From assembly GCA_002869635.1 (NCBI GenBank), contig PKUF01000032.1, positions 1 through 44,598 on the forward strand: DNA of 44,598 bases, given 5' to 3'. Within the stretch, counting starts at the first letter, position 1. Each line of letters starts with the position of its first letter. The stretch is from Desulfuromonas sp. Its GTDB lineage: Bacteria; Desulfobacterota; Desulfuromonadia; Desulfuromonadales; BM515. The notes under the pieces were generated by a model that saw only the letters and a list, made by a program, of their open reading frames with translations, was not told the origin of the DNA and searched no databases. Shown here one piece after another: positions 39,833 through 44,598 of the stretch. Both the position numbers and the translations under genes were made by a program.

Positions 39833-40090
39833 CTAGTCTTCGTGAACGTCGAATTTTTCGTCGATCTGTCCCATTTTTTTCGCATAGAAAAAGATGAGCG
39901 CCACGAAACAATAAATCGACCCTTGCTGGGCGAACCAGAAACCGAGTGGATACCCTCCCAAATGAATGTTGTTGAGCACCGGAGCCAGCAAGATTCCGAA
40001 GCCGTACGAAACGACGAACCAGACGATCAGGACGTTCCTGATCAGACCGAGTGTCGCCTTCCAATAGCCTTCACCGTCGTGTTGCACCAT
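39833..40090 (-). CDS. DUF4212 small membrane protein (symporter small subunit)
   Basis: MVQHDGEGYWKATLGLIRNVLIVWFVVSYGFGILLAPVLNNIHLGGYPLGFWFAQQGSIYCFVALIFFYAKKM. Confidence 0.88.
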   Translation of the reverse strand: MVQHDGEGYWKATLGLIRNVLIVWFVVSYGFGILLAPVLNNIHLGGYPLGFWFAQQGSIYCFVALIFFYAKKMGQIDEKFDVHED

Positions 40091-40602
40091 AATTGCCTCC
40101 TCTCGTTGTCCTTGGAGATAACTGCCAACCGACTGACCCCTGCTGTCGCAACGGGTCCCACACTCTCTCTTTCCTCCCAACTTTCAAGATGTTTTGAACC
40201 ATAAGTTCAAAATCACGACAAAACCAAAAACAGGTCAAAAAACGTTACCCGCAGCAAAACTCTACAACACTATTTTTTGTTTTCAAGTATCAATAAAACA
40301 TTGTTTTCAAAAAAGCCAAAAAACCCGTTTTCGTCGTCCCAATACTACGGCGGCACGAAACCAATATCAACACAAAAATATAACCCTGTTTGATTTTTCT
40401 CCAAGCCTTTACACATCCGCAATCATTTCAGCATGTTACAAAGACCTAATCTTCCCCCCAGGCGCCACACAAAGAAGAAAAACCAGCTCCGAACCGCCAC
40501 AAGAGCCCCCCGTTTAGCCAAAAAAAGAGCTTGAATGCGATTGTGTTCTCAGAAAGAGCGCTATACAATTTCGACTTAGATCGTTTCAGCCATGGAGGCG
40601 GC

Positions 40603-42060
40603 ATGACGCACGGCCCATTCAACGAAGAGAGCCTTTTCTTTCTTCAGGTGGAAGCTCTCCGCAAGGGACCTGCCATCACCTGCGACCAGGGCACCACCGT
40701 CATCAATGCGGCAAACCTGATGCGCGAACACGACGTTTCAGGGCTGGTCGTTCTCGTCGATGGTGCCCCCAGGGGGATATTCTCACTGCGCGACCTACGC
40801 AACCTGATCGCCAGCGCTCCACGCAACATTGAACACGAACGCGTCGCCACCCACATGTCATCCTCCTTGATCACCCTCTCTCACCGTGCTTACGTTTTTG
40901 AAGCAATCTTCAAGATGGCCAAGCACGACATTCACCGCCTCGCCCTGACAGGAGACAACGGCGAACTCCTGGGCGTGTTGACCGGCTCAGACTTGCTACG
41001 ATCCCGGACCCGCACCCCCCTCTACCTCAATCAAGAGATCGAGGCCGCCACGTCGATTGAACAACTTCGCGCACTCAACGAGAAGATGCTCGAAACCATC
41101 CGCTTTGCCACCCGCGCCGGCGCCGACGCCCGCAGCCTGGTTCAGCTGATCTCCCACTTCAACGACTCCTTCAGCCTGCGAATCATTGCCCTGCTCAACG
41201 AAAAAGAAGGGGTCAGTCTCCCCCAAGGAGCGGCCTACCTCGCCCTCGGCAGCGAAGGCCGCAACGAGCAGACCCTGCGCACCGACCAGGACAGTGCCAT
41301 CGTCTACCGCGACGGCCTCTCCGAGGCGGATCAACAACAGATGGCCTACTTCGCCACCCGCCTGGTCGACTCTCTCGAACAGGTTGGCGTTCCACGTTGC
41401 CCCGGTGACACCATGGCGAGCAACCCTCTGTGGCGCCACAGCCTGTCAAGCTGGCGCGACACCGTCGACCACTGGATCAACACCCCGACTCCCGACAACA
41501 TGGTCAATTTCGGCATGTTTCAGGATCTTCGCACCCTGCATGGCGATCCCGACCTTGAAAGAGAGTTGCGTCAACATATCTGCGATAGCGTCAAGCACCA
41601 CACTCTCTTCCTGCCCCACATGGCGCGCCATATCGTCCGCTTCACCCCACCGCTCGGCATGTTCGGACGTATCAAGGTCGAGCGCCGCGGCGAACATCGC
41701 GGCACCCTCGACCTTAAAAAAGCGGGAATTTTCGCCCTCACCATCGGCACCAGCCTGCTCGCACTCGAATCTGGAATCGTCGGGGGGAGCACCTGGAACA
41801 AGTTCGACCTTTTGGCACAAAAAAAGGTTTTCATCGCCAGCGACTTGCTGCCCATCGAAGAGGCGTTCACCTTTCTCGTCCACCTGCGCCTGCAACGACA
41901 GCTGCGCGCCATCGCCGAAGGGAAACCACCCAGCAACCACGTCGACCCCCTGATCCTCTCGGACCACGACCGCGAAAAACTACGCGGCTCCTTACGGGGG
42001 GTCAGCTCCTTGCTCAAAATCCTCACCGATCGCTACCAGATCAACTTCATCGCCCGATAG
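40603..42060 (+). CDS. CBS-domain / DUF294 putative nucleotidyltransferase
   Basis: Two CBS-like repeats, then 'AAYLALGSEGRNEQTLRTDQDSAIVY', the DUF294 nucleotidyltransferase signature. Confidence 0.9.
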   Translation: MTHGPFNEESLFFLQVEALRKGPAITCDQGTTVINAANLMREHDVSGLVVLVDGAPRGIFSLRDLRNLIASAPRNIEHERVATHMSSSLITLSHRAYVFEAIFKMAKHDIHRLALTGDNGELLGVLTGSDLLRSRTRTPLYLNQEIEAATSIEQLRALNEKMLETIRFATRAGADARSLVQLISHFNDSFSLRIIALLNEKEGVSLPQGAAYLALGSEGRNEQTLRTDQDSAIVYRDGLSEADQQQMAYFATRLVDSLEQVGVPRCPGDTMASNPLWRHSLSSWRDTVDHWINTPTPDNMVNFGMFQDLRTLHGDPDLERELRQHICDSVKHHTLFLPHMARHIVRFTPPLGMFGRIKVERRGEHRGTLDLKKAGIFALTIGTSLLALESGIVGGSTWNKFDLLAQKKVFIASDLLPIEEAFTFLVHLRLQRQLRAIAEGKPPSNHVDPLILSDHDREKLRGSLRGVSSLLKILTDRYQINFIAR

Positions 42061-42075
42061 GCCTCCCCGCCGACA

Positions 42076-43152
42076 ATGGCACATTCCCTGAAGGATCTCG
42101 CCGTGACGATTCGCCAGCAACTCGAAGAGAGAGAGCAACAGACCCTCGCCCCCCACGCCTGTCTCAGCAGCGAGAGCCGTGGGCGCTTACGCCCCGAGCC
42201 CCCCTGCCCCCTGCGCACCGCCTTTCAGCACGACCGAGACCGGATCCTGCACAGCAAGGCGTTTCGTCGCCTCAAACACAAAACTCAGGTCTTTCTCGCT
42301 CCGGAAGGGGATCACTATCGCACCCGCCTGACCCATACCCTTGAGGTTGCCCAAATCGCCCGCACGGTGGCCCGAGCCCTCGCCCTCAACGAAGACCTCA
42401 CCGAGGCGATCGCTCTCGGCCACGACCTTGGGCACACCCCCTTTGGCCATGCCGGAGAACGGATTCTGCACGAACTCGCCCCGGAAGGCTTTCACCATGT
42501 GCGCCAAAGCCTGCGGGTCGTCGATCGGCTCGAAAAGGAAGGAGACGGCCTCAACCTTTGTGAAGAGGTGCGCGACGGGATCCTTAAACACTCCAAGGGG
42601 CTCGGCCCCCTCACCGGCTTCAGGCCCGACCACCTCCCCTTCACACGCGAAGGGCAGATCGTCCGCCTTGCCGACGTCATCGCTTACGTCAACCACGACC
42701 TCGACGATGCTCTTCGATCAGGACTCATTGCCGCCACTGCTCTCCCCGAGAGCCTTCTCGCCCCTTTAGGCCAGCGTCACAGCGAGCGGATCAACAGCAT
42801 GGTACGCGACCTGATTGAAACCTCGGTCGCCAGCGCCGACCTGACCATCGCCCTCTCCCCCCCTATCCTTGAGGCGGTCGAGACCTTACGCGGCTGGCTC
42901 TACACCCACGTCTATCGCTGCGCCACCGTCGAGGACGACTTTCAAAAAGCTGCACGGGTCATTCGCGAGCTCTTCAACTATTTCCTCAAAAATGAAGAAG
43001 CGCTGCTCCGCTGCGGCGGCGTACGCCCTCCCGACGACACGATCGAAACCGCAGTGACCGACTTCATCGCCGGAATGACCGACCGCTACGCCCTCAACCT
43101 CTATCACCAGCTCTTTCTTCCTCAGCCATGGAAAAACATCCAGACCCCATAA
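42076..43152 (+). CDS. dgt: Deoxyguanosinetriphosphate triphosphohydrolase-like protein
   Basis: HD motif 'HTLEVAQIARTVARALALNEDLTEAIALGHDLGHTPFGHAGE'. Confidence 0.93.
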   Translation: MAHSLKDLAVTIRQQLEEREQQTLAPHACLSSESRGRLRPEPPCPLRTAFQHDRDRILHSKAFRRLKHKTQVFLAPEGDHYRTRLTHTLEVAQIARTVARALALNEDLTEAIALGHDLGHTPFGHAGERILHELAPEGFHHVRQSLRVVDRLEKEGDGLNLCEEVRDGILKHSKGLGPLTGFRPDHLPFTREGQIVRLADVIAYVNHDLDDALRSGLIAATALPESLLAPLGQRHSERINSMVRDLIETSVASADLTIALSPPILEAVETLRGWLYTHVYRCATVEDDFQKAARVIRELFNYFLKNEEALLRCGGVRPPDDTIETAVTDFIAGMTDRYALNLYHQLFLPQPWKNIQTP

Positions 43153-43263
43153 CCCCTTGAATTTCCCGGTTAAAACTATTGACACCCCCAGCCCCCTGTG
43201 ATAGCGTTGTGAGCACTTTGCCCTGTTGTTTCGACCACTTGACCGATACCCGGAAAACTGCCC

Positions 43264-43713
43264 ATGTCCCCAGCGGCCCAGATGCATCTGGTGTTTCGTC
43301 TTTACGGCATCGGATTCGCACTGCCTCTTTCTGACCTGGTGGAAATCCGGGAGACGCCGGAATGTCCTCTCGACCCGTCACTGGCGGCACCAACGGAGCA
43401 TATTCTCGGCGTGATTCAGTTACGCGACGAGCAACTTCCCCTCAGGGACCTGCGAACCCTGATGCGTCTCCCCTCACGGGGAGCGGAAGAGCCGGTCACC
43501 CTGATCCTCAACGGGCAAGAAGGGGCTTGGGGGGTTCGGGTTGATGAGGTGGAAGGGATTTTCCCTGCGGAGCAGTTTACACCGCGGGAGCTTCCGTTTC
43601 TCCTCGACCCCACACACAAGCGCCCCTACACAACGTTACTTCTGCGGCACAATGAGCCGCTCGTCTCCCTTGAAAGCGACCGCCTCGACAGCGCCTGGGG
43701 GAACCATGAGTGA
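43264..43713 (+). CDS. CheW-like domain protein
   Basis: 'HLVFRLYGIGFALPLSDLVEIRE...ILGVIQLRDEQLPLRDLRTLM'. Confidence 0.8.
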   Translation: MSPAAQMHLVFRLYGIGFALPLSDLVEIRETPECPLDPSLAAPTEHILGVIQLRDEQLPLRDLRTLMRLPSRGAEEPVTLILNGQEGAWGVRVDEVEGIFPAEQFTPRELPFLLDPTHKRPYTTLLLRHNEPLVSLESDRLDSAWGNHE

Positions 43714-44131
43714 GCGACGCATCGCCCTTTTTCGGGCTGGCAAACAGGAGGTCGCTCTCTGGGTCGAAACGGTGCTGCGCATTTTTCCAACCCCCTCCGT
43801 TTATCGGTTACCGCTGATGCCCGGCGGTTTTTCCGGCATTTTCATTGACCAGGAGGAGGTCTTTCCGTTACTCAATTCCAGCCGCTTAAGCCTTCACACG
43901 ACAGCGGCTCAGAGTGACGGCTACATTGTCCTTTGTAGCACCGACCTCGGTGCCGTCGGCCTTGAGATGGACCAGGTTCTGGGGGTTGTCGCTGCAGAAC
44001 AAGGGGAGATCGCACTTACCGAGGAAGAGAGAGGGGCATCTGGCATGACCTCGGTCCATTTCAATCACGCCGGAACCTCTTACCGATTGCTTGATATCGA
44101 AAGGATTGTCGCAGCGCTGCCAAATCGTTAG
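43706..44131 (+). CDS. Divergent CheW-like protein
   Basis: MSERRIALFRAGKQEVALWVETVLRIFP..GFSGIFIDQEEVFPLLNSSR; overlaps the preceding CDS by 8 nt. Confidence 0.65.
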   Translation: MSERRIALFRAGKQEVALWVETVLRIFPTPSVYRLPLMPGGFSGIFIDQEEVFPLLNSSRLSLHTTAAQSDGYIVLCSTDLGAVGLEMDQVLGVVAAEQGEIALTEEERGASGMTSVHFNHAGTSYRLLDIERIVAALPNR

Positions 44132-44171
44132 CGCAGCGCCTGTGCCTGTGCCGGAATACATGGAGGCCTGA

Positions 44172-44598
44172 ATGAGCAAGAAACTGCTACTGGCAGATGA
44201 CAGCATTACGATCCAGAAGGTGATCGGCATCACCTTCGCTCAAGAAGACTACGAGCTGACAGTTGTCGACAACGGCGATGCGGCTCTTGAAAAGGCGCGG
44301 GCGATCCAGCCTGACCTGATCCTTGCCGATGTCTTTATGCCGGGCAAAGACGGCTACGAGCTCTGCACGGCGATCAAGCAAGATGCGCAACTTCAGAGCA
44401 CCCCGGTTCTGCTGTTGACCGGGACCTTTGAACCGTTTGACGAGGACAAGGCCCGCTCCTGTGGTGCCAGCGAGTGGATCTCCAAACCCTTTGAGTCTCA
44501 ATCTCTGATCGACTGTGTCGAAGGGCTCCTCGCCCAGAACAGCGGCGCGGCTCCAGCGGCTCCTGCGGCTCCTGCGGCTCCTGCGGCTCCTGCGGCTC
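44172..44598 (+). CDS. Response regulator receiver protein (C-terminus beyond window)
   Basis: MSKKLLLADDSITIQKVIGITFAQEDYELTVVDNGDAALEKARAIQPDLILADVFMPGKDGYELC..LLLTGTF..SKPFES; runs off the right edge, so absent from the ORF track. Confidence 0.9.
   Translation, partial: MSKKLLLADDSITIQKVIGITFAQEDYELTVVDNGDAALEKARAIQPDLILADVFMPGKDGYELCTAIKQDAQLQSTPVLLLTGTFEPFDEDKARSCGASEWISKPFESQSLIDCVEGLLAQNSGAAPAAPAAPAAPAAPAA
44549..44598 (+). repeat. 9-bp tandem repeat GGCTCCTGC encoding a (PAA)n linker
   Basis: At least four near-perfect copies of ggctcctgc, continuing past the window edge. Confidence 0.85.

Overview
Window from a GC-rich anaerobic deltaproteobacterium, probably of the Desulfuromonadales/Geobacter type (inferred from gene content, not proven). 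The left 14 kb is an extracellular-electron-transfer-like locus on the minus strand: a 962-aa NHL/PEGA/VCBS propeller protein, a tetraheme c-type cytochrome, then a giant multiheme cytochrome. The giant ORF is open from 9948 to the left window edge (at least 3316 codons) and is absent from the supplied ORF track because its stop lies outside the window. By hand count it has about 61 CxxCH motifs plus about 17 variant C-Xn-CH motifs (n=3,4,5,8), arranged in ~1.6-1.9 kb super-repeats with a C-terminal fibronectin-III-like region. Next is a selA-selB-selD operon. selD has an in-frame UGA (Sec) at its active site, and selA has an in-frame amber (TAG) 70 codons before its natural end. The rest is mostly housekeeping: K+ channel, GntR regulator, mltA, SMR pump, tRNA-Ala(CGC), GAF histidine kinase, dksA, uvrB, cysS, rsmE, rlmKL, PHP phosphoesterase, wrbA, an acetate-type symporter module, DUF294/CBS, dgt, two CheW-like proteins and a response regulator. 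A small accessory islet between uvrB and cysS carries yefM-yoeB and an AT-rich orphan ORF with nucleotide-cyclase-like motifs.
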